Shown: in pieces, positions 1-9,295 of the stretch
Position numbering within the stretch: the first letter of the stretch is position 1
How the letters are laid out: the number at the start of each line of letters is the position of its first letter
Assembly: GCA_035995205.1 (NCBI GenBank)
Contig: DASYKS010000035.1
Coordinates: 6,755 to 70,754, forward strand
Direction: 5' to 3'
Origin: DASYKS01 sp035995205
GTDB lineage: Bacteria; Acidobacteriota; Thermoanaerobaculia; Multivoradales; UBA5704
Length of the DNA stretch: 64,000 nt
Made by a program: the position numbers and the translations under genes
Notes under the pieces: generated by a model
What the model saw: only the letters and a program-made list of their open reading frames with translations
Told to the model about the DNA's origin: nothing
Databases searched by the model: none

Positions 1-1484
1 AGACCGTCGGGATAGCCACGGCCGTTCCAGCTCTCGTGGTGCCAACGGACGGCGGGCAAAACGTCCTTGAGCTGCTCGATCGGCGACAGGATCTCGGAGC
101 CGATCACCGTGTGCAGCTTCATCTGATCGTACTCCTCCGGCGTGAGCACGCCCACCTTCTTCAAGATCCGGTCGTCGACGCCGATCTTGCCCACGTCGTG
201 GAGCAGCGCGCCGATCCAGACCTTTTCGATCTGCTCGTCGGAAAATCCGAGCCGGGAGGCGATCGCGCGGGAAAACGTCGCGACCCGTTCCGAGTGGCCG
301 CGGGTGTAGGGGTCCTTGGCGTCGATCGCGGCGGCGAACGCCCGCAACGAACCGATGAACAGATCGCGGTTCGCCTGCGCGGCGGCGCGCAGCTGCTCGA
401 CGAAGCTCTCCAGCTGGCCGCTCATGCGGTTGAAGTCTTCGGCCAGATCGCCGATCTCGCGGCCGACCCCTTCGGATTCCAGGCGCCGGTCGAAATGCCC
501 TTCGGCGATCTCGTGGGTGCGCCGAGCCAGGGTTTGGATCGGCCGGCTGGCGCGCCGGGCGGCGAAGAACGCCACACCGAGCGCTACGCCGATCAACACT
601 AGGGTCGAAAGCAGGGTGTTCCACGCCATCTTGCGCACCATTTCGAAAGCCAGCCGCGCCGGCTTTTGCACCACCACGCCCCAACCGCTCTCGGGCACGC
701 TGCTCACTTGCGCGAGATAATTCCGCGGCTTTCCGCCCGCGGTCGCGATGTATTCGGTGGTCAGATCGAGCGGCCGATGCTTGAAGTCGCGCAGTACGTT
801 CGAGGCGAGCAGCGCGCGCTGGGTCTCGGGCGTGAATCCGCGCTGCCAGAGGATGTCGCCCCGCTCGTCGATCAGCGCGATCGCGCCCGCTTTCCCCGCC
901 TCTTCGCGGTAGAGGTCGGCGGCCGGGGTGAACGCGAACAGGGCGACCACGACCAGCCGGGGCGCTTGGGCCGGCACCGGCACCGCAAGCGCAGCGACCG
1001 GCTCTCTCTGCTCGCCGCGGACAAAGACGTAGGTCGGAGCGCGGTGGGAGAGCGACATTCGAAACGCCGTGTCGACCGCCTCGCCGCGCTCTTTGTTCAA
1101 GGAGGGCAGCAGCGCATGGCCGTCGAGATCGAGCACGCCGATCACCTGCGCTCCCGACGTGCGGGTGACGTCGCTCAAATAGGGCGCCACCCACGGCTCG
1201 CCGAGCCGTTCGAGCACGTCCTCCGGCCCGGGGGTGGCGAGCAGCACCTGCCCGACCAGGGTCACCTGCCGGCGCGTCGCGGTGAGATCGGCTTCGACCT
1301 GGCGGGAGAGCGCGCCGACCTCGCGGATCAACACGTCGCGTTCGGCGTTTTGCAGCAGCCCGCGATTTTGCAACAGCAGCAGGCCCCCGGAGAGCACCAG
1401 GGGGAGGATGCCCGAAAGGAGCAGGACGAAGAACAGGACCGAACGCAGCGACAGGCGGCGGGAAAGGCTGCGAGAATTCTTCAT
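1..1484 (-). CDS. HD-GYP domain sensor protein, partial (runs off window start)
   Basis: Probable cyclic-di-GMP phosphodiesterase at the inner membrane. The 494 visible residues hold a first transmembrane helix (about 16-38), a periplasmic Cache-like sensor region (about 40-280), a second helix (about 289-308) and a HAMP linker (about 308-360). An HD-GYP domain follows, with HD at 429-430 inside 'LLHDVGKIG' and the 'HHESWNGRGYPDG' motif at 482-494, where the window ends. In the family this domain hydrolyses c-di-GMP; the sensed ligand is unknown. The ATG at 1484 is chosen because hydrophobic sequence begins soon after it. The missing C-terminus should be the rest of the HD-GYP domain. Domain identity is firm; activity is inferred. 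Confidence 0.88.
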   Translation of the reverse strand, partial: MKNSRSLSRRLSLRSVLFFVLLLSGILPLVLSGGLLLLQNRGLLQNAERDVLIREVGALSRQVEADLTATRRQVTLVGQVLLATPGPEDVLERLGEPWVAPYLSDVTRTSGAQVIGVLDLDGHALLPSLNKERGEAVDTAFRMSLSHRAPTYVFVRGEQREPVAALAVPVPAQAPRLVVVALFAFTPAADLYREEAGKAGAIALIDERGDILWQRGFTPETQRALLASNVLRDFKHRPLDLTTEYIATAGGKPRNYLAQVSSVPESGWGVVVQKPARLAFEMVRKMAWNTLLSTLVLIGVALGVAFFAARRASRPIQTLARRTHEIAEGHFDRRLESEGVGREIGDLAEDFNRMSGQLESFVEQLRAAAQANRDLFIGSLRAFAAAIDAKDPYTRGHSERVATFSRAIASRLGFSDEQIEKVWIGALLHDVGKIGVDDRILKKVGVLTPEEYDQMKLHTVIGSEILSPIEQLKDVLPAVRWHHESWNGRGYPDG

Positions 1485-1558
1485 GCGCGCGCTGGTGCCG
1501 GATTTTTCGTTTTAGGTTCCAAAAGCAGCATTATAGACGACTTGGCCGATGGGGACCC

Positions 1559-2671
1559 TCACTCGGACCATGGGTTCGCGAGGAACGTCCCGAGCTCGGT
1601 TCGAATCTCCGCCGGGGGCACATGCTCGATCCGCCCTTCGCCCAGCCGGGCGGCGAGCACCCAGGCGAGGCCCGATTCGAGCGCCTTCTTGTCGCGGCCC
1701 ACCGCCGCGAGCAGAAGATCGCGGTCCAAGGGCGGCAGCGGCGGCAGATCCAGGCGGGACAAGAGCGTGCGGAGCCGCCGGCTCTCTTCCTCCGGTAGCC
1801 CCCGCGTGCGCGACAGGCGAAGCGCGAACAGCAGGCCGTAGGCCACCGCCTCGCCGTGGCGCAGTCCCGAAAACCCGAGCGTCGCCTCGATCGCGTGGCC
1901 CAGCGTATGGCCGAAGTTGAGCAGCCGCCGATCGCCCTCCTCCGCCGGATCGCGTTCGACCACCGCAACTTTCGCGGCCGCCGCCGCGGCGACCACCGGT
2001 CCGAGCGGCCCGGTCTCGCCGCCGAGCAACGCAGTCAGATCGCGCTCGATGCGCGCGAGCAGATCGAGGTCGAGCAGCGCGGCCATCTTGATCGCCTCGA
2101 CCAGGCCGGAGCGTAGCTCCGCGCGCGGCAGGGTGGCGAGCACGTCGGTGTCCGAGATCACCAGCTGCGGGTGATGGAACAGTCCGACCAGATTCTTCCC
2201 CTCCGGCAGATCGATGCCGGTCTTGCCTCCAATCGCGGCGTCGACTTGGGCGAGCAGGGTGGTCGGCAGCTGCGCGAATTCCAAGCCGCGCAGAAAACAT
2301 CCGGCGGCGAAACCCGCGAGGTCGCCGACGCTGCCCCCGCCGAAGCCCAAGACCCGGCTGTCCCGCTTGCCGCCGGAGAGCGCCATCCGCCGCCAGAGCC
2401 CGTCGAGCACCGCGGCGGATTTCGCCGCTTCGCCGTCGGGGATCTCCAGCACCTCGGCGCGCCGCGCCAGGCCGCAGAGCCGTCCCAGCCGATGTCCGTG
2501 CAGCTCCAACAGCGGCCGGCTGGAGATCAGGAAGACGGTGCGATCGGCGAGGAAAGACGCGGCGAGATCCGCGGCAGCGGTAAGCGCGCCCGGACCGATC
2601 AGGATCGAAGTCACGCCCGAGCCGCCCCGGCCGTGCGCGAGCGTCGAGCGAAGGATGCCGTCGTGGCTCAT
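1559..2671 (-). CDS. aroB: 3-dehydroquinate synthase family protein
   Basis: Second step of the shikimate pathway: converts DAHP to 3-dehydroquinate using NAD+ and zinc. The 370-residue protein has the NAD-binding 'GGGSVGDLAG' (111-120), the 'QLPTTLLAQVDAAIGGKTG' block, and likely zinc ligands E192, H255 and H272 in 'GLVEAIK', 'NFGHTLGHAIE' and 'RHGEAVAYG'. Length is normal for AroB. The ATG at 2671 lies 5 nt after the stop of the upstream ATP-grasp gene, so the two are probably co-transcribed with aspS. A longer reading frame exists upstream but overlaps that gene and is rejected. 'EAIKMAALLD' differs from the usual 'EVIKYG..D' stretch, so a sugar-phosphate cyclase with another substrate cannot be fully excluded. 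The other recognisable shikimate gene here is aroC at 18.9 kb. Confidence 0.88.
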   Translation of the reverse strand: MSHDGILRSTLAHGRGGSGVTSILIGPGALTAAADLAASFLADRTVFLISSRPLLELHGHRLGRLCGLARRAEVLEIPDGEAAKSAAVLDGLWRRMALSGGKRDSRVLGFGGGSVGDLAGFAAGCFLRGLEFAQLPTTLLAQVDAAIGGKTGIDLPEGKNLVGLFHHPQLVISDTDVLATLPRAELRSGLVEAIKMAALLDLDLLARIERDLTALLGGETGPLGPVVAAAAAAKVAVVERDPAEEGDRRLLNFGHTLGHAIEATLGFSGLRHGEAVAYGLLFALRLSRTRGLPEEESRRLRTLLSRLDLPPLPPLDRDLLLAAVGRDKKALESGLAWVLAARLGEGRIEHVPPAEIRTELGTFLANPWSE

Positions 2672-2676
2672 CTTGC

Positions 2677-4050
2677 CTACGCTTCGAACAGGCTCGCGGC
2701 CGACCCGGCGCGCTTGACGTTGACCGGCCCGCCGATCCGGGCCGGCTGCAAGCGCAGGAAGGTACCGCCGAAGCGGTCGTTGCCGAAAGCGAACGGCCCC
2801 CAGATCAGATCGTGCGGCTCGACCCCCGCGTCGGAGAGCGCGAGGTAGCCGCGCGACTGGACGAACTCCTGGACGATCCAAGGCGCCGAGAACGCGGCCT
2901 CGATCGCGGCCAGCCACTCCTCCTCCGTGCAGGCATGGCCAACCGCCACGTCTTTACCCCCGAGCGAGTGACACGCTTTGAGCACCAAGTCGCCCCGGCG
3001 CTCGGTCAAGAGCGTCGCCAGATCCCAGTCCTTGCCGTCGAAACGCACTTCCCGCCGCTCGACTTTCCGCGTCCAGGGCAGATGGGCGCGGATCAGCGCC
3101 CGCTCCTCCGGCGTAAAACGCTCGGACTCCTGGTTCTCGGACAGGAGCGCCAGGTTGTTCTTGCCCGAAAGGATCGCCTGAATCGGCCCGTTGAACAGTA
3201 CGAGATTACCGGCCGCCGCCAGCGGGAAAGCCGCCGGGTGCGTCCCCTCGATCGTTTCGAGCAGGCCGTGAATGCGCCGGCCGCCGCAGTAGAGCGCACC
3301 GCGGCGCTCTTCGAGATCGTCGATCAGGCTCGGGTAGAGCCGACCGTCGACCGACAGGCCTCTCTCCTCCAACGCGGCGGCGTACTCGCCGCGGAACCTT
3401 TGCAGGAGACCGAATTCGAGTTTCTTGGGCAGCAGCAGCGCGACGTTCAGATACCCGTCCCGTCCGAGGTCGAGCTTCAACGCCTCGTCGATGAAATGGC
3501 AGAAGAGCTCGCGCATGGAGTTCCTCTGCGCCGTCCAGGGCAGACCCTCGCGTTCGAAGAACTCGCGCAGCTCGGGCACCCGCTCATAGCGCTCGGCGCG
3601 AAACCGCGATTCGCCGCCGCCGATCAGAGCGCCGAAATTGAACTCCAGGCACTGGAATCCGCGCTCCGACCAGACCAGGTCGGCGCGGCCGAGCGCCGAA
3701 TCGAGGCCGCTCGGCGATTCGAGGATACGCGCGGTGTGGAGAGGATCGAGTTGGTAATGCTCGGCGATCCGTTCCGGGTCGTCGGCGAAGATCCGCTTCG
3801 GAATCAGGCGGTGCAGGCGCGAAAGCCCCAGCGTCACCCGCTCGACCTCGGCGAGCGTCTCCGGCCCGGCGAAGAACGGCCACGGGTGGATCATCCCGGT
3901 GTAATACAGCACCTCGGGCTCGCGAAAGCCGAATCCCACCAGGTAGTCCAGGTCCAGACACTTCGGGGTGGCCATCGCGTAGTCGCGGAAGCGAACGTCC
4001 AACTCGGAAAGCGCCCGGTGGTTAGCGAGCAGCTCTGCGGTCCAGGCCAT
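2677..4050 (-). CDS. circularly permuted ATP-grasp-like ligase, substrate unknown
   Basis: Predicted ATP-dependent carboxylate-amine ligase of 457 residues. The central part has a pre-ATP-grasp segment ('NVALLLPKKLEFG', then 'GALYCGGRRIHGLLETIEG'). Then come 'FNGPIQAILSGKNNLALLSE', 'RALIRAHLPWTRKV', 'DLVLKACHSLGGKDVAVG' and 'WIVQEFVQ'. That order is typical of circularly permuted ATP-grasp proteins related to glutathionylspermidine synthase. The N-terminal 130 residues are not recognised. The gene lies 6 nt after aspS and 5 nt before aroB on the same strand, so it is probably the middle gene of an operon. The ATP-grasp assignment rests on motif order and is reasonably secure; the substrate is not known. 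Confidence 0.7.
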   Translation of the reverse strand: MAWTAELLANHRALSELDVRFRDYAMATPKCLDLDYLVGFGFREPEVLYYTGMIHPWPFFAGPETLAEVERVTLGLSRLHRLIPKRIFADDPERIAEHYQLDPLHTARILESPSGLDSALGRADLVWSERGFQCLEFNFGALIGGGESRFRAERYERVPELREFFEREGLPWTAQRNSMRELFCHFIDEALKLDLGRDGYLNVALLLPKKLEFGLLQRFRGEYAAALEERGLSVDGRLYPSLIDDLEERRGALYCGGRRIHGLLETIEGTHPAAFPLAAAGNLVLFNGPIQAILSGKNNLALLSENQESERFTPEERALIRAHLPWTRKVERREVRFDGKDWDLATLLTERRGDLVLKACHSLGGKDVAVGHACTEEEWLAAIEAAFSAPWIVQEFVQSRGYLALSDAGVEPHDLIWGPFAFGNDRFGGTFLRLQPARIGGPVNVKRAGSAASLFEA

Positions 4051-4056
4051 GAGAGA

Positions 4057-5847
<1,791 letters not shown>

Positions 5848-5914
5848 TGGTGTCGACCTCGCGATACGGAATCGTGAAATGTTCGGATCAGGCTACGCCG
5901 GCCGGATCGAGCCC

Positions 5915-5998
5915 GGGTAGTGGTTTCGTTTGCCTCCTCGCTCCTTCGGGCGCCTTCGGCAGCAGCCAGTCGCTGCGGGGAAAACTAAACCACTACCC
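5915..5998. repeat. 12-bp perfect inverted repeat between aspS and the gamma-CA-like gene
   Basis: GGGTAGTGGTTT at 5915-5926 is matched by its exact complement at 5987-5998, with 60 nt between the arms. The right arm includes the stop codon of the downstream-facing gene. The loop is long and there is no T-tract, so it is not a classical terminator. It could still form a structure at the 3' end of the gamma-carbonic-anhydrase-like transcript. Confidence 0.5.
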
Positions 5999-6511
5999 AA
6001 CCCCGACCCGATAGCGCTCCTTCAGAGCGGAATAGCGCGCGGCGATGGCGCGGATGTTGTCGCGCTCCCCCTCCGACAACGCCCGCACCGGACGCGCCGG
6101 AATCCCTAGCGCGAGCATCCCCGAAGGTATGCGATGGCCGGGCGCCACCACCGCACCCGCCCCGATCTGCGCGCCGGTCTCGACCACCGCGCCGTCGAGC
6201 ACCCGGGCTCCGATGCCGATCAAGGCGCCGTCCTCGATCGTGCAGCCATGGACCACCGCTTGATGCCCGATCACCACGTCGGCCCCGATGAGGAGGGGAA
6301 AGCGCTCCTCGCTCACGTGGAGCACCGTGCCGTCCTGGACGTTGGTCCGCGCACCGATCCGAATCCAATGGACGTCGCCGCGCGCCACGGTGTGGAACCA
6401 GAACGAGACGTCGGCGCCCAGCGTGACGTCGCCCGCCACGTGGGCCGACGGGGCGAGCCAGACCCGTGCGCCGAGCCGAGGCCAGCGCCCTTCGAACGGA
6501 TGAATCGGCAT
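5993..6511 (-). CDS. gamma-carbonic-anhydrase-like hexapeptide-repeat protein
   Basis: Left-handed beta-helix protein of 172 residues in the YrdA/PaaY/CamH group. Hexapeptide repeats run through most of the length. The three metal-binding histidine positions are visible in 'RGDVHWIRIG', 'VIGHQAVVHG' and the adjacent loop, with 'NVQDGTVLHV' between them. Family members bind zinc or iron, and some hydrate CO2; activity cannot be told from sequence alone. The ATG at 6511 gives the usual family start ('MPIHPFEGRWP'); a longer frame upstream overlaps the neighbouring secreted protein and is rejected. The 7-nt gap to the upstream gene suggests one transcript. Confidence 0.85.
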   Translation of the reverse strand: MPIHPFEGRWPRLGARVWLAPSAHVAGDVTLGADVSFWFHTVARGDVHWIRIGARTNVQDGTVLHVSEERFPLLIGADVVIGHQAVVHGCTIEDGALIGIGARVLDGAVVETGAQIGAGAVVAPGHRIPSGMLALGIPARPVRALSEGERDNIRAIAARYSALKERYRVGVG

Positions 6512-6518
6512 GACCTGC

Positions 6519-7130
6519 CTACCCGCCGGGTTTCTTGTCGGCCGGCTTGACGGCCGCCGGGGGGGCCGGGGCCGGCTGGGCAGAGAACAAAATCCGTTCA
6601 TAGAGCGCACGCTGTTTGGCGAATTCGTCCTTGGTCGCCTGGCCGACGAAATCGACGCTGGTCTTCGGCAGCGGCAGCTTGAGCGTCAGGCTCGAACGCG
6701 CCTCGGCGTCCTTGCCGCGATCGACCTGCACCACCACGCCGCGCACGCCGTGCACCTCGCGCACTTCGACCAGCGGCGCGGTCCAAGCGTCGTCCTTGGC
6801 GTCGTTCTGGCGAATCGCCGCGGCGATCTTCTCCGGCTCGGCGAGCGAGACAGTGGAGATGCGCACGTAGATGAAGCGCGGGTCGACGTTCGGCTTCGCG
6901 TCCGGCGGTCCGATCCAAAGGCCGGGATCGTTCAGCACCTGGCGCGCGGTCCACCCTTCGGGAACTTCGATCGTGTACGGGAACGGAAGCTGCGGGCTCG
7001 CGCTCGGCAGGGTGAGGCGGCGGAATTTGCTCGGCAGCGCCGAGGGGGCGGCCGAAGCGACGGCGGTCGCCGAGATTCCGCAGACGGTCAGTGCGGCAAG
7101 TAGAGCGAGAAGAGAAGGGACGCGCGACAT
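6519..7130 (-). CDS. secreted protein of unknown function
   Basis: The 203-residue protein starts at an ATG with GAGGAG 6 nt upstream. It has a cleavable signal peptide (hydrophobic 'LLALLAALTVCGISATAVASA', about 6-27). The mature part has an extended beta-like segment ('YTIEVPEGWTARQVLND') and ends in a short Pro/Ala/Lys-rich tail. I recognise no domain. It sits 7 nt upstream of the gamma-carbonic-anhydrase-like gene, so they are probably co-transcribed. 'PYTIEVPEGW' resembles lipoproteins that handle hydrophobic or stress-related ligands, but this is too weak to name a function. Confidence 0.7.
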   Translation of the reverse strand: MSRVPSLLALLAALTVCGISATAVASAAPSALPSKFRRLTLPSASPQLPFPYTIEVPEGWTARQVLNDPGLWIGPPDAKPNVDPRFIYVRISTVSLAEPEKIAAAIRQNDAKDDAWTAPLVEVREVHGVRGVVVQVDRGKDAEARSSLTLKLPLPKTSVDFVGQATKDEFAKQRALYERILFSAQPAPAPPAAVKPADKKPGG

Positions 7131-7307
7131 GAAGCTCCTCGATGGCGTGCGCGAAGCGGACCGTCCGTGGCTCGCCCGCGTTCGCCGGCAGTTCCCGCGG
7201 CCGGAAAGGAACCCGCGGATTCTTGCGAGCATGGCATAAAATCCGGCGCCGTCCAACGCGGACGGAGCGCGTAGGCCTGAGGCACCGAACCTTTTTTGGA
7301 GAACCGC

Positions 7308-7733
7308 ATGCCCGAGCCCATCCGCTCCACGATCGACATCGAAGTCCGCTACGCCGAGACCGACCAGATGGCGGTCGTCCACCACGCCAACTACATCATC
7401 TGGTTCGAGCTCGCCCGCACCCGGATCTGCGAGATGTCCGGCTTCCACTACGCCGAGATCGAGAGCATGGGCTACCTGCTGATGGTGACCGGAGTCGCCG
7501 CCCGCTACCGCCGCCCGGCCCGCTACGGCGACACCGTCCAGGTCACCTGCTGGGGCGAGCACCTGGGCAGCCGCGGCATCCATTTCGCCTACGAAGTCCA
7601 CAAGAACGGCGAGCTGCTGGTGACCGGAACCTCGGAACACATTTGGATCGACAAGGCGACCGGCCGGCCCTGTCGCCTGCCCGAAGCGTTCCGCGAGTCG
7701 TTCGAGCGGCTGGCGGGCAAGACCACAGCCTGA
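7308..7733 (+). CDS. acyl-CoA thioesterase, YbgC/4-hydroxybenzoyl-CoA thioesterase family
   Basis: Hotdog-fold thioesterase of 141 residues. The hallmark 'VRYAETDQMAVVHHANYIIWFE' region holds the catalytic Asp of the 4HBT/YbgC family (D in 'ETDQMAVVHHANY'), followed by 'ARYRRPARYGDTVQV'. Such enzymes hydrolyse short acyl-CoA or acyl-ACP thioesters in the cytoplasm. The ATG at 7308 is preferred over an upstream TTG because GGAGA lies 6 nt before it. It is transcribed away from the minus-strand block, so a promoter should lie in 7131-7307. No Tol-Pal genes are visible nearby, unlike classical ybgC. Confidence 0.9.
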   Translation: MPEPIRSTIDIEVRYAETDQMAVVHHANYIIWFELARTRICEMSGFHYAEIESMGYLLMVTGVAARYRRPARYGDTVQVTCWGEHLGSRGIHFAYEVHKNGELLVTGTSEHIWIDKATGRPCRLPEAFRESFERLAGKTTA

Positions 7734-7787
7734 GTCCCGGGTGTGCTTGTCCTGGGACCGTCCTTGCCATCCTGCCCCCCGCAGCGA

Positions 7788-7793
7788 TAGCCT
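7788..7793 (+). promoter_or_regulatory. putative -10 hexamer TAGCCT of a leaderless promoter
   Basis: TAGCCT ends 9 nt before the ATG at 7803, and there is no Shine-Dalgarno sequence between them. The same layout recurs before several other genes in this window, which supports reading it as a promoter whose transcript starts at or next to the ATG. Confidence 0.45.
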
Positions 7794-7802
7794 CATAGGC
7801 AA

Positions 7803-9218
7803 ATGAGAATCTCAGCGCTCGCGCTTATCGGTCTCGCCGCCGCCGGTCTCCTCGCATCCCAAGCACCTGTTCAGGCGCAGGCCGTCCGTAGCGGCCCGCT
7901 GCCCACACCGCTGCCGCTTTTTCCGCCCGACAACTGGTGGAACGTGGATGTCTCTGCCGCGCCGCTCGACACCAACAGCGCCGCGTACATCTCTTTCATC
8001 GGCACGACCCGCGCGCTCCATCCGGATTTCGGCGGCGACGAAGACCCGTCCGATCCGAACAACACCAACATCTACGGCATGGTCTACATCTCGGTTCCGG
8101 GGACTCAAGCGCTTCAGCCGGTGACTTTCGTCGAGTTCGGCAGCCAAAGCGACAACGGCTCTCCCGGCCGTCCGAACGGCTACCCGATCCCGGTCGAGGC
8201 GCGGACGCAGGCGCGCTGGATCGAAGGGGGCGAGCCGGGGGGAGGCAGCGACGGCGACCATCACATGCTGATCGTCGACCGCGACAACCGCATCCTCTAC
8301 GAGCTGTACCACACGTTCTGGAACCCGAGCCTCAGCCGTTGGGAGGCCGGATCGGGAGCGATCTACGCGCTCGACGCCAACGGCCGCCGACCGGAAGGGT
8401 GGACCAGCGCCGACGCCGCGGGCCTCGCGATCCTCCCCGGCCTGGTTCGCTACGACGAAGCGTTCGGCACCGTGCCGATCAAGCACGCCATCCGCTTCAC
8501 GACGCGGGACACCAATGGCCATGTCTACCCGGCGTCGCACACCGCCTGCAACACCTGCGCGGCGGCCGCTCCTCCGATGGGCACCCGCCTGCGGCTCAAG
8601 GCGAGCAAGAACATCTCGACCTTCACGCCGGAGGTCCAGCGGATCTTCCAGGCGATGAAGACCTACGGCTTGATTCTCGCGGACAACGGCTCGGACATGT
8701 ACATCCAGGGCGCCTACGATACGCGCTGGAACAACGACGTGCTGAACCCCGCGTTCGGGAGCCTCAAGGCCTCCGATTTCGAGGTCGTCCAGCGCGGCTG
8801 GCGTCCCGCGGTCGCCACCTCCACCGCCGCGATTCGGTTCTACACCATCTCCCCCTGCCGGCTGCTCGACAGCCGCGACCCCTTCGGAACCTGGGGCGGC
8901 CCGGCCATGCCGCCGACAGGACAGAGGGTAATCCGCGCCACCGGCCGCTGTGGAATCCCCACCACCGCCAAGGCGATCTCGATCAACCTCAGCATCGTCA
9001 ACGCCGGGCAGGCCGGCCACCTCCGCTCCTTCCCCGGAGACTTCGACACCGCGGCGGTCCCCAACTCCTTCGTGATCAACTTCGGACCGGGCCAGACCCG
9101 CACCAACAACGCGATCCTCAAGCTCTCCGGCTCCGGCACCGGCACGTTCGGCCTGCAAAACTTCACCACCTCGGCGTTCACCCATATCGTGGTGGATGTG
9201 AACGGCTGGTTCGAGTAG
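7803..9218 (+). CDS. secreted protein with C-terminal 'PCRLLDSR' module
   Basis: Exported protein of 471 residues with a signal peptide ending near 'LLASQAPVQAQA'. Residues 30-330 form an unrecognised globular region with 'FPPDNWWNVDVSAAPLD', 'DGDHHMLIVDRDN', 'IKHAIRFTT' and 'HVYPASHTA'. This resembles secreted families of unknown function rich in Trp and His. From about 345 there is a second module with 'FYTISPCRLLDSRDPFGTWG', 'INLSIVNA', 'PNSFVINFGPGQTRTNNAI' and a terminal 'HIVVDVNGWFE'. I know this module as a common tail on secreted Acidobacteriota proteins, and it is the best taxonomic hint in the window. The molecular role is unknown. The transcript is probably leaderless. Confidence 0.8.
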   Translation: MRISALALIGLAAAGLLASQAPVQAQAVRSGPLPTPLPLFPPDNWWNVDVSAAPLDTNSAAYISFIGTTRALHPDFGGDEDPSDPNNTNIYGMVYISVPGTQALQPVTFVEFGSQSDNGSPGRPNGYPIPVEARTQARWIEGGEPGGGSDGDHHMLIVDRDNRILYELYHTFWNPSLSRWEAGSGAIYALDANGRRPEGWTSADAAGLAILPGLVRYDEAFGTVPIKHAIRFTTRDTNGHVYPASHTACNTCAAAAPPMGTRLRLKASKNISTFTPEVQRIFQAMKTYGLILADNGSDMYIQGAYDTRWNNDVLNPAFGSLKASDFEVVQRGWRPAVATSTAAIRFYTISPCRLLDSRDPFGTWGGPAMPPTGQRVIRATGRCGIPTTAKAISINLSIVNAGQAGHLRSFPGDFDTAAVPNSFVINFGPGQTRTNNAILKLSGSGTGTFGLQNFTTSAFTHIVVDVNGWFE

Positions 9219-9295
9219 GGCGCCGCGGAGACTGGCAGAACAGGAGACGGAAGAGTCGCAGTTCCGCCATTGAGCTATGCTTCAGCTTCTCCGAC

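Noticed and set aside
1559..4050. Complete mycosporine-type biosynthesis cluster
   Set aside because: Only a cyclase and an ATP-grasp gene are present. No O-methyltransferase or second ligase is nearby, and the cyclase looks like ordinary AroB.
7937..9295. Extension of the NodS/NodB/GT2 gene back over the secreted PCRLLDSR protein
   Set aside because: It overlaps a real gene in another frame and gives an Arg-rich peptide. The NodS-like start at 9296 fits the family.
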